NCBI GenBank assembly: GCA_015207155.1
Contig: JADEXK010000021.1
Location: forward strand, 18,664 to 82,663
Length of the DNA: 64,000 nt
Direction of reading: 5' to 3'
Source: Nostocales cyanobacterium LEGE 11386
GTDB lineage: Bacteria > Cyanobacteriota > Cyanobacteriia > Cyanobacteriales > Nostocaceae
Notes under the pieces: generated by a model
Told to the model about the DNA's origin: nothing
The model's input: the letters and a program-made list of their open reading frames with translations, nothing else
The model's database searches: none
Shown here: positions 56,980 through 64,000 of the stretch, in pieces
Position numbering within the stretch: the stretch's first letter is position 1
Layout: each line of letters begins with the position of its first letter
Program-made: the position numbers and the translations under genes

Positions 56980-57749
56980 TTTTGTAACCTTTTAATCGTA
57001 ATGATGAGAACCAAGATAATTGCCAAAATTAAGGACACATTCCTGAGTAAAAAATTGTTCCAGTTTTTGAGTGCGATCGCCACTAATGCCCACACTGTAA
57101 CTCCCGTGTAAGCAATGTCTTGACGCTGAACGGCAATGACTGCTGCAATTGCGAAAGCAGCCAACAACATCATCACAGCCCATAGTTCAGCAGAGATACC
57201 CCACCCGTTCCACCCCTGAAAATCCAAGGCACTAGCTACATTCACAATAGTCGCTACGCTAATCCAGCCCAGATAAATGCTGATAGGAAAATGCACACAC
57301 CACTTCTTGCTCCAAGTTACACGCTTTTTACCAATTCCTAGCTGCAAATAAATTCCTATCAGTGGTAGCAAAATCAACAGCATTGCAATTACAGAAAGCA
57401 CAAAAAGCCTAGAGAGAAAAAGATAAACCCAGATAATTTGAGCAATAGAAGCAATGACTAACAAATATCCTGTTTTGCGTAAGTCCAAATCGTGTTTTTG
57501 ATTGGGGAGAAACTGGTAAATGGCTAATGCGAATAACCCTAGGTAAATCAATCCCCAAATGGCAAAGGCATAGTTAGCAGGGATAATCAAAACATCTTTG
57601 AACAATGTGTTAGCAATTTCTCCTATGCTTAGTTCATTGAGTGGAAAGATATTCGATACTATGTTGACAACAAAAGCACCGATAATCGCGGATAATGTAG
57701 CAAGTTGCCGGACAAAATCCCAGTAGTTTCTAGATGTAGACTGCTGCAT
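56976..57749 (-). CDS. TspO/MBR-related membrane protein
   Basis: A 257-residue protein of about seven membrane helices, related to the tryptophan-rich sensory TspO group (NYAFAIWGLIYLGLFALAIYQF; IYLGWISVATIVNVAS; GISAELWAVMML). It is longer than true TspO (~160 residues, five helices), so it belongs to the extended TspO/MBR-related family, function unknown. Overlap with the PAP2 gene (56976-56979) implies an operon and possibly a joint membrane role. Confidence 0.78.
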   Translation of the reverse strand: MQQSTSRNYWDFVRQLATLSAIIGAFVVNIVSNIFPLNELSIGEIANTLFKDVLIIPANYAFAIWGLIYLGLFALAIYQFLPNQKHDLDLRKTGYLLVIASIAQIIWVYLFLSRLFVLSVIAMLLILLPLIGIYLQLGIGKKRVTWSKKWCVHFPISIYLGWISVATIVNVASALDFQGWNGWGISAELWAVMMLLAAFAIAAVIAVQRQDIAYTGVTVWALVAIALKNWNNFLLRNVSLILAIILVLIITIKRLQK

Positions 57750-58141
57750 AAGATTATGAGATGATTTATATCTTTTCTGTTAGCTTACATCTTTATGAAC
57801 TACCAACCCCTCAATTAAGTAGGAGATACTCTTTGCATCCCTTCCAGTAGGCGTAGTATCGGCATTTATATTTCCATCTTTTGGCAGCCATTTTGGTATG
57901 ATTCAGCGTTAATATATAGGTAGAAAGTACTAGCAAGAATAATTAAATCAAAAGAAATAAAGATTTCACCTCATCCTCCCAACGACTGATGTTTTAAATT
58001 GGCCATCAGTATACGAGCTAGTCAATCATCATCAAGTTTGGCAACAACACATATAAAACTCTAAGGCGTTGCAGAGATATGTGAAGTCGGAGAGAACAAA
58101 AACTGCTGATAACTAAAGACCTGTACACGGAGGTTTAGTCA
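57750..58141. other. Spacer, no gene seen
   Basis: About 390 bases between divergent genes. A GGAGG site near its end serves the next gene. No other element recognised. Confidence 0.5.
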
Positions 58142-58828
58142 GTGGACATGACATCAACACAAAACTACCACGAACATCTGGTGTCAGTGACAGCAGGTGA
58201 TGTGAAGCTAGATGGTAACTTGGTGATTCCAGATAATGCTACGGCTATAGTCATATTTGCTCATGGCAGTGGTAGCAGTCGCCACAGTCCCCGAAATCGA
58301 TATGTTGCCAAAGTTTTACAAAATGTGGGATTGGCAACTTTGCTAATTGATTTGCTAACTCCTGATGAAGAAGAAATTGACCTACGAACAAGACATTTAC
58401 GCTTTGATATTGAGTTATTGGCATCACGGTTAGTCAATACCACAGATTGGTTAGCACAGAACCCAGATACCCTTCACCTCAAAGTTGGTTACTTTGGAGC
58501 TAGTACAGGAGGCGGTGCAGCCCTAGTCGCAGCAGCAAAACGCCCCCAGTCTGTAAAAGCTGTTGTATCTCGCGGTGGACGCCCTGACTTAGCTGGTTCA
58601 GCATTACCTCACGTCAAAGCACCAACTTTGCTGATTGTTGGCGGATACGACATACAAGTGATAGAGATGAACGAGGATGCACTCAAACAGTTACGAACTC
58701 AAAAACGATTGGAAATTGTTCCCAGAGCAACTCATTTATTTGAAGAGCCAGGCGCTTTGGAAAAAGTGGCGCAACTGGCGAGTGAGTGGTTTACACGTCA
58801 CCTCATGCACAACAATTTTGAGCATTGA
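58142..58828 (+). CDS. Alpha/beta hydrolase (dienelactone hydrolase type)
   Basis: A 228-residue cytoplasmic hydrolase. Motifs: IFAHGSGSSRHSPRNRYVA (oxyanion-hole loop), nucleophile Ser in YFGASTGGGAALVAAA, Asp in GGYDIQVIEMN, His in ATHLFEEPG. Proteins of this form often sit next to phosphoribosyltransferase genes, which are absent here. Start: GTG at 58142 lies 9 bases after GGAGG; an ATG two codons later is the alternative. Substrate unknown. Confidence 0.85.
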   Translation: MDMTSTQNYHEHLVSVTAGDVKLDGNLVIPDNATAIVIFAHGSGSSRHSPRNRYVAKVLQNVGLATLLIDLLTPDEEEIDLRTRHLRFDIELLASRLVNTTDWLAQNPDTLHLKVGYFGASTGGGAALVAAAKRPQSVKAVVSRGGRPDLAGSALPHVKAPTLLIVGGYDIQVIEMNEDALKQLRTQKRLEIVPRATHLFEEPGALEKVAQLASEWFTRHLMHNNFEH

Positions 58829-58870
58829 GTTTACATTCATTAATAAACTCATGCAAACCATAATAAATAT

Positions 58871-58901
58871 TGATAGTTGTCCATAACATATAACTATCAA
58901 G
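58871..58901 (+). terminator. Hairpin after the hydrolase gene
   Basis: TTGATAGTT and AACTATCAA, 9 perfect pairs with a 13-base loop. No U-run follows, so terminator function is uncertain. Confidence 0.4.
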
Positions 58902-59241
58902 CAAACAACACTCTATAGAGTGATACTTTTGACTACTTTAGTAATATATAGTACATAAGTCACAGGTTAGTGCTTAACCTATGAACCTATTTCAGCCTGC
59001 TTTGCATCACACCTGAAAACATTGCGGGCTTTCCTAGACCTAACGCCATCTACTTAACCAGATTATGGGTTAGTGTAACTGCCGTAAATATCTTAATTTA
59101 TGCTGTATCAACAGGTGATGAGATGTTCGGCGGATGCATCAGCTGAGGCTTCTAGGTGATAGGACGCTCCCAAGTACCCTATTAATCTCTCGGCTAGGGA
59201 ACCTTTAAGGTATTTTAGGAGTTGAGGCAGGAAGATAAGTG

Positions 59242-59282
59242 ATTAAACTCCGGGTTTATGCTTTCAAACCCCAAGTTTAGTA
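59242..59282. ncRNA. Candidate structured RNA element
   Basis: A long imperfect stem (about 13 of 16 pairs) with an 8-base loop inside a gene-free, G+C-richer stretch. No known family matched; orientation undecided. Confidence 0.25.
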
Positions 59283-59448
59283 CCTTCTCTTCGTGCCTGG
59301 CTAAAATATGCAATATTACCTGTGAAATAGTTGCTGTATTAATTTATGTGGCAATTTTGTCCTCATAATTGACTATGGCGATCGCTCGGAAAACACCTCG
59401 CCGTTTCCAGTTTTAATTTCTCAATTGACGGTTCTTGGTACTGCCAGT

Positions 59449-60321
59449 TTAAGGTTTGCGAGGAATCCGTTCAATTTCTGCATATCCACTGAAAATCAAA
59501 TTTTTTCCTTCAGTTTCTAAACGATTCAGCCGCATCTTCACACCATCAAGGTCAAAGCGATCCAAATCTACCATTTTATCTAAAATTTCCGCCAGTGCTA
59601 GACTCAATGCTTGAGATATTTCCCGTTGATTTTCTGGTACTAAGTCAAGCTCAATTTGCGGATCTTTAAAAGAAATCCGCCGCCGCCGTTCAACGGCTAC
59701 AGTCATGATCATGCTCAGTGGTACGAGTTCGCCATTATCTAAATCTGCCTTGGCTAGCATTCGCAAACGATTTTCTGTTAATAGTTCCACTTGAATATCA
59801 GTAAAAGAGACTGGTTTACCGCCAGATAAAGCCGTCAAGGTAGGTACAGACAGATTAACCAGATGCTGTGTCACCAGTTTGGCCTGGAAAGCTTGATTAA
59901 TTCCTGCTTCTGATAAGATTACTTGAGCGATCGCCTGAGTAGGTTGTTTGAGATTCAACTTGCCACTGAGAACCGCACCGAAGTCAATGGCAACAGCATC
60001 GGTTTCAAAGGACATTTGCTCTACCCAGAAATCTTTGCGAATCACCAAGCCTCGTCCACTCATTTTGAAGCTATCTATGCTGCCTTGCAACAGTTTGCTG
60101 GAGGGATAGCAGCGCACAAAGACTTCTACTGACTCGCTTTGGGTAAACAAGTGGCGAATCGTTTGGCTGGCGACTGTGTTAAGCATCCGCTCTCCCCAGT
60201 CTGTGCCGTTAGGATCTGTTAAACCAGTAAGTCCGCCGAACATGTAGTTTTGGGTCTCTAGAAGTTCTTTATACTTTTGTAACAAACTGTGAAGAATACA
60301 GCAAGCGATCCCATCATTCAT
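59449..60321 (-). CDS. DUF2993 family protein
   Basis: A 290-residue protein of the DUF2993 (LmeA-like) family, widespread in cyanobacteria; related proteins bind lipids in the periplasm. Typical features: VASQTIRHLFTQSESVEVFVRC at the start of the domain, SIDSFKMSGRGLVIR, alternating hydrophobic residues for a lipid-binding beta groove, and a C-terminal LDGVKMRLNRLETEGKNLIFSGYAEIERIP. No signal peptide is evident. AGGAG is very close to the first ATG at 60321; an ATG at 60243 is an alternative start. Confidence 0.8.
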   Translation of the reverse strand: MNDGIACCILHSLLQKYKELLETQNYMFGGLTGLTDPNGTDWGERMLNTVASQTIRHLFTQSESVEVFVRCYPSSKLLQGSIDSFKMSGRGLVIRKDFWVEQMSFETDAVAIDFGAVLSGKLNLKQPTQAIAQVILSEAGINQAFQAKLVTQHLVNLSVPTLTALSGGKPVSFTDIQVELLTENRLRMLAKADLDNGELVPLSMIMTVAVERRRRISFKDPQIELDLVPENQREISQALSLALAEILDKMVDLDRFDLDGVKMRLNRLETEGKNLIFSGYAEIERIPRKP

Positions 60322-60697
60322 TCTCCTAATGATGAGGCGAGCGATCGCTAATGTTGATACTTAAATGTATTAAATATTACATGCTTTCATATCAGAGGCT
60401 CAATTTTTTCTTGTTTACAAATCTATTCAAGGTCAAATATTAGATAAATCAGTAATATCAAAAGTTTTTGGTGACATTTTACTTGTACTTTACTCATTCA
60501 TTATCAGCACTATAGCCAATGAAATCTTCCTTCACAGAATATAAAATCTAATAGACTATGCAACACATTAAGTCAAAATTGCTCCACCCATTAACCGTTC
60601 ATAACGATATTTCAACTCTACTTTCATCAAAAAACAACATTCTAACTCCTGAAATCAAAGGCTAAAACTTAATAGATTGTTAATAAACTTAACTTCC
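60322..60697. other. Spacer holding a second copy of the recG 3' end
   Basis: About 375 AT-rich bases, containing the 64-base recG tail copy at 60567-60630. No gene. Confidence 0.6.
60567..60630 (-). repeat. Displaced copy of the recG 3' end
   Basis: Matches 61450-61513 at 59 of 64 bases, same orientation, 883 bases away. It encodes MKVELKYRYERLMGGAILT and a stop; the current recG ends MKAELKYRYERLMGGAILT. Three of the five differences are silent and two lie in the single Ala/Val codon. Confidence 0.9.
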
Positions 60698-61099
60698 TCA
60701 ACGAATCAAATTAATCGTAATTCCTAGCGATAAACTACTCCACACTTTATCTGCTGTTAATACAGGTAAATTTAAGCGTTTACCTAAAGCAAGACAAGCC
60801 CGATCCCCTAATGATAATCCTGCACTTTTAGTTAAAGGTCTAAATGTAGCTATATTTATAGCATCTTCCTCAGTACAGGCAATAATTTCTAAACTATTTT
60901 CTAATAATCCTTCATGCTTCAATTTTTTAATAATGTTGTTAGGAGATTCTCCTAAATCAACAATTTTTGATAAAACCTCTACCCAATTAATAATACTGAT
61001 ATAGCATCCAGCAATCAAGGCATTTTCTACAATTTCGGCTCCTGCTTCATCTCTAAGATAAGCTAAAAAAGCAGAAGCATCTAACACAAATTTATTCAC
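60698..61099 (-). CDS. PIN-domain toxin (VapC-like)
   Basis: A 133-residue PIN ribonuclease. KFVLDASAFLAYLRDEAGAE (first Asp), NWVEVLSK (Glu), and LSLGDRACLALGKRLNLPVLTADKVW (Asp, with the last acidic at TADK) form the metal site. The start overlaps the AbrB-like antitoxin gene by 8 bases, the classic vapBC arrangement. Confidence 0.9.
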   Translation of the reverse strand: MNKFVLDASAFLAYLRDEAGAEIVENALIAGCYISIINWVEVLSKIVDLGESPNNIIKKLKHEGLLENSLEIIACTEEDAINIATFRPLTKSAGLSLGDRACLALGKRLNLPVLTADKVWSSLSLGITINLIR

Positions 61100-61367
61100 T
61101 TAAATATTCCTGTCTGCGGCGTTCCTGGATGAGTTCATCTACCAAGTTTCTATCTGGGTATTTATCTTTTAATAAACCTCTAATTTTTTTAACTTGTTGT
61201 TTAAGGCTGACTAATTGGAGATTGCCACTATCTTCAAGTGTTAAAATTAGGCGATCGCCCGATTCTAAATTTAGTATTTGTTGAATTTCTTTAGGTAAAG
61301 TTAAACGTCCTTCCCGGTCAATATCAAGTGTAAATTGTTGAGTAATTGATGAATTAGCAAATGTCAT
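61092..61367 (-). CDS. AbrB/MazE-type antitoxin (VapB-like)
   Basis: A 91-residue antitoxin. FTLDIDREGRLTLPKEIQQILNLESGDRLILTL is the swapped-hairpin AbrB DNA-binding domain; the C-terminal part (KKIRGLLKDKYPDRNLVDELIQERR) would bind the toxin. It should repress its own operon. The module sits between recG and a displaced recG tail. Confidence 0.9.
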   Translation of the reverse strand: MTFANSSITQQFTLDIDREGRLTLPKEIQQILNLESGDRLILTLEDSGNLQLVSLKQQVKKIRGLLKDKYPDRNLVDELIQERRRQEYLSE

Positions 61368-61449
61368 ATCTGAATTCTCTCTTGTGTTATATATATTTAT
61401 ATTTTATCAATACTCTCACCAATTCTTGCTTTATTGGGGTGAGGTTAGA

Positions 61450-61513
61450 ATTAAGTTAAAATTGCTCCACCCATTAATCGTTCATAGCGATATTTCAACT
61501 CAGCTTTCATCAA
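61450..61513 (-). repeat. recG 3' end, copy now joined to recG
   Basis: Partner of 60567-60630. Together they flank the AbrB/PIN module as 64-base direct repeats. Confidence 0.9.
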
Positions 61514-63934
61514 TTGCCAACGTTCCAAAGTGGCATCTATTTCTATCACTTTCTCTGCTGCTTGTCTGGCTAAAAGTAATACTTCCTCATCTTCTACTAA
61601 ACTTGCTAAAGTAAAATCAGGTACACCCGATTGACGAGTTCCTAGTACTTCCCCAGGGCCACGAAAACGCATATCCATTTCTGAAATGAAAAAGCCATCT
61701 TGAGATTGTTCCAGTACTTTCAGCCGTTGTTGAGCATCAGGACTACGAGAACTACTCATTAATAAACAATAAGACTGAGCCGCACCACGTCCAACACGTC
61801 CGCGTAATTGGTGGAGTTGGGATAAGCCAAATCTTTCAGCATTTTCAATGAGCATTACTGTAGCATTAGGTACGTCTACACCCACCTCTACAACTGTAGT
61901 AGAAACTAATATTTGCGTTTGATTGTCGCGGAATTTGGTAATTGCTTCATCTTTATCAGCCGAACTCATCCGACCATGCAGTAATCCTACTTGAAAGTCA
62001 GGAAAAATACTTTCTTGTAACTTTTGATGTTCCTCTACAGCCGATCGCAGATCTAATTTTTCTGATTCTTCTACTAGGGGTAATACTATATAAACTTGTC
62101 TTCCTTGAGCAATCTCCCGACGCATCAAATCATAAGCCTGAGCGCGTTGCTGTCCTGATAACAAAGTGGTTTGAATCTTTTGCCTTCCCGGAGGTAACTC
62201 GTCAATTTGGCTAACATTCATATCCCCATGTATGGTTAATGCCAATGTCCGGGGAATAGGTGTAGCTGTCATAGTTAATACATGAGGTTGTTCACCTTTT
62301 TGCTGTAACTGCGCCCGTTGTTTCACACCAAAGCGATGCTGTTCATCAATTACCACTAATCCCAATTGCTGAAAGTTTACAGGGTCTTGAATTAAAGCAT
62401 GAGTTCCTACCAACAAAGGTAATTCACCAGTTAGTAGCTGAGAATGTATTTCTCGCCGTTTGGCAATTTTGGTGGAACCTGTAAGTAATTCCACAGGTAA
62501 ATGTAATAAGTTAAACCAGCCCACTAACTTACGATAATGCTGTTCTGCCAAAACTTCTGTAGGGGCCATCAAAGCAGCTTGGTAGCCTGATTGAATCGCA
62601 GCCAGGATAGCAATTACGGCCACCACCGTTTTACCTGAACCCACATCGCCTTGTACTAGACGATTCATTGGTGTGGGTTTTTGTAAGTCATTGAGAATAT
62701 CGTTGAGGACTCTTTGTTGCGCGCCTGTAAGTTGAAACGGTAGAATTTCCGAGAATTTTTCGATTAGCTGACCTTTCGGGGCGAGAATAGCACTGGTTTG
62801 GATAGCCTTGGCTTGCTGCTGACGTTGCAATAAACCGAGTTGCAAATAAAAAAATTCATCAAAGACTAGGCGACGACGAGCAATTTGTAAGGTGGCGCTG
62901 TCATCAGGAAAATGGATATTAGCGATCGCATCTTTCAATTCCATTAAATTATACTTTTCCCGCAAACCTCTGGGCAGGGGGTCTTTGAGGTGAATTGCAG
63001 CTGGCAAAGCAGCAGTTACTGCCTGTCGCACCATATTTGCCATCACACCCTCAGTTAAAGCATAAATTGGCACTACTCTACCGATAGTCAACGAATCAAT
63101 CGTATCGCCTGGATGTGCTAACACTTCCAATTCTGGATTATCTAGCGTCAAGCCATATTTACTTCCTTTTACTAACCCACAAGCCGCCAAAATGCTACCC
63201 ACTGGGTAACGACGTTTTAAACTCTCCTGCCAAGCACGACTAGTAAAACGCGCACCAGCAGAAAAGCGACTAATTTTAATTTGACCCGTATTATCTTTAA
63301 GTATTAATTCTAAAATTGATAATTTCTGATTTTTAGGGCTAGTAAAACAATTACAACGCTTTACACTAGCAACTATTGTTACCGTTTCACCAGCTTGCAA
63401 CTCCCGGATATTCACTTGACGGGCATAGTCAATGTGGTCTCGGGGATAATAAAACAGCAAATCCCGCACAGTGTACACATTCAACGCTGCCAATTTATCG
63501 GCCTTGCGGATGCCTATTTCTGGTAAATCGCTGAGTTTTTGGTCAATGTTTGGCGCTAGCCTCCGACTCACTTCAGCAACAATAGGCGATTTGGGATTGG
63601 CGATTTGGGATTGATAAATTCTTGTTTGCGCCTCGGTTCCTCGGTTCCTCGGCTCCCCCTCCTCTTGCTGTAGTTGGTAGAGATACCTACGAGTTGCAGC
63701 TACTAAGTGCTGTCTTGCTTCAAGTTCCAGATGGGGATAATTGGCAAATTGTCCGGCGAATTCTTGCCAACGGCGGCGCTCGATTGGGGGCAAAGCTGTG
63801 GGGAATTTACCAAAAGTCAGGCTGAGAAATTCACTAAAACGGTATTGTCTGCCCATCAAATCCGTAAAGCCTTGATCAGCCTCTATCGCCAAGGCTTTAT
63901 GCAATCGTATCCAATCTGGTTTGTCATTATTCAT
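61451..63934 (-). CDS. recG: ATP-dependent DNA helicase RecG
   Basis: Branch-migration helicase for stalled forks and Holliday junctions; 827 residues from the ATG at 63934. Order: N-terminal extension (1-150), wedge/OB domain (TVRDLLFYYPRDHIDYARQVNI, about 175-320), helicase motifs GDVGSGKTVVA (I), APTEVLAEQHY (Ia), VIDEQHRFG (II), TMTATPIPRTL (III), and the VSTTVVEVGVDVPNA and QLRGRVGRG motifs. The upstream ATG at 63961 would translate a CCCAATG-type heptamer run. The N-terminal linker (EEGEPRNRGTEAQTRIYQS) is encoded by short tandem repeats. Confidence 0.95.
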   Translation of the reverse strand: MNNDKPDWIRLHKALAIEADQGFTDLMGRQYRFSEFLSLTFGKFPTALPPIERRRWQEFAGQFANYPHLELEARQHLVAATRRYLYQLQQEEGEPRNRGTEAQTRIYQSQIANPKSPIVAEVSRRLAPNIDQKLSDLPEIGIRKADKLAALNVYTVRDLLFYYPRDHIDYARQVNIRELQAGETVTIVASVKRCNCFTSPKNQKLSILELILKDNTGQIKISRFSAGARFTSRAWQESLKRRYPVGSILAACGLVKGSKYGLTLDNPELEVLAHPGDTIDSLTIGRVVPIYALTEGVMANMVRQAVTAALPAAIHLKDPLPRGLREKYNLMELKDAIANIHFPDDSATLQIARRRLVFDEFFYLQLGLLQRQQQAKAIQTSAILAPKGQLIEKFSEILPFQLTGAQQRVLNDILNDLQKPTPMNRLVQGDVGSGKTVVAVIAILAAIQSGYQAALMAPTEVLAEQHYRKLVGWFNLLHLPVELLTGSTKIAKRREIHSQLLTGELPLLVGTHALIQDPVNFQQLGLVVIDEQHRFGVKQRAQLQQKGEQPHVLTMTATPIPRTLALTIHGDMNVSQIDELPPGRQKIQTTLLSGQQRAQAYDLMRREIAQGRQVYIVLPLVEESEKLDLRSAVEEHQKLQESIFPDFQVGLLHGRMSSADKDEAITKFRDNQTQILVSTTVVEVGVDVPNATVMLIENAERFGLSQLHQLRGRVGRGAAQSYCLLMSSSRSPDAQQRLKVLEQSQDGFFISEMDMRFRGPGEVLGTRQSGVPDFTLASLVEDEEVLLLARQAAEKVIEIDATLERWQLMKAELKYRYERLMGGAILT
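63582..63655. repeat. Short repeats in frame inside recG
   Basis: GGCGATTTGGGATT appears twice (63586-63615), and CTCGGTTC is repeated at 63631-63650. Both are intergenic repeat types, and code here for the variable linker before the wedge domain. Confidence 0.6.
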
Positions 63935-63944
63935 TGGTTGTTGA

Positions 63945-63980
63945 GCATTGGCATTAGGCATTGGGCATTGGGTATTAGGA
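63945..63980. repeat. Short tandem heptamer repeat upstream of recG
   Basis: Runs of GCATTGG/GCATTAG, i.e. CCCAATG-like heptamers on the recG strand, lying directly 5' of the likely start codon. Confidence 0.65.
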
Positions 63981-64000
63981 ATTAAATTTTTCTCCTTGTC

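Larger units (their letters stand above)
58829..59448. other. Gene-free region with hairpins and possible structured RNA
   Basis: About 620 bases. Hairpin TTGATAGTT ... AACTATCAA at 58871-58901. The segment 59100-59290 is richer in G and C than other spacers, and contains a long imperfect hairpin at 59242-59282 (ATTAAACTCCGGGTTT paired with AAACCCCAAGTTTAGT). I recognise no known RNA family. Confidence 0.5.

Overview
The window looks like a chromosomal piece of a filamentous, probably heterocyst-forming, cyanobacterium (Nostoc/Anabaena/Calothrix type). This is inferred from frequent HIP1 octamers (GCGATCGC), short tandem heptamer repeats such as GGGAACA and GGGAGTA between genes, plant-type carotenoid genes (crtP-crtB), a TonB receptor with an AMIN domain, a NatB-like amino-acid binding protein and a cyanobacterial acnB. 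Coding density is moderate, with many AT-rich spacers full of dispersed repeats.

Layout. 0-5 kb: 3' part of an oligopeptidase B gene, a PIN toxin-antitoxin pair, an orphan sugar-binding lipoprotein, a glycosyltransferase and a methyltransferase. 5.4-8 kb: Hsp20 and DnaK. 8-10.6 kb: a MITE-like repeat, a secreted Pro/Thr repeat protein and murF. 10.6-11.9 kb: a long non-coding stretch with two related hairpin elements. 11.9-21.4 kb: nine co-directional genes that read, by size, topology and order, as a reduced type IV secretion (VirB/Trb-like) operon: pilin-, VirB3-, VirB4-, VirB5-, VirB6-, two VirB8-, VirB10- and VirB9-like proteins. No relaxase, coupling protein or VirB11 is visible. This is the strongest candidate for a poorly described system. 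21.5-25.2 kb: sulfite exporter, sulfite oxidase and cysteine-desulfurase-like genes. 26.2-34.4 kb: an iron-siderophore cluster (MFS, FhuF-like, two FecB-like lipoproteins, TonB receptor, AraC regulator). 34.7-42.6 kb: lnt, gyrA, a small hypothetical gene and acnB.

42.6-47.1 kb is an accessory island: HicBA, RelE/Phd-like and PIN modules, a glycine-rich membrane protein, intact and broken DUF559 genes, a DUF29 remnant, and nested direct repeats. It includes a partial copy of the acnB 3' end. 47.3-54 kb: natB-like gene, tRNA-Ser(GCU), crtB-crtP and a PhyH-like oxygenase. 54-60.3 kb: NagZ, a CsoR-family metal sensor, a TspO-like/PAP2 pair, a hydrolase and a DUF2993 protein. 60.5-64 kb: recG, followed by an AbrB/PIN toxin-antitoxin pair that sits between two copies of the recG 3' end.

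Two themes recur. Toxin-antitoxin cassettes lie just downstream of housekeeping genes whose 3' ends are duplicated on the far side (acnB, recG). Intergenic-type repeats also appear in frame inside genes (lnt, nagZ, recG). All functions are read from sequence and family knowledge; no searches were run.
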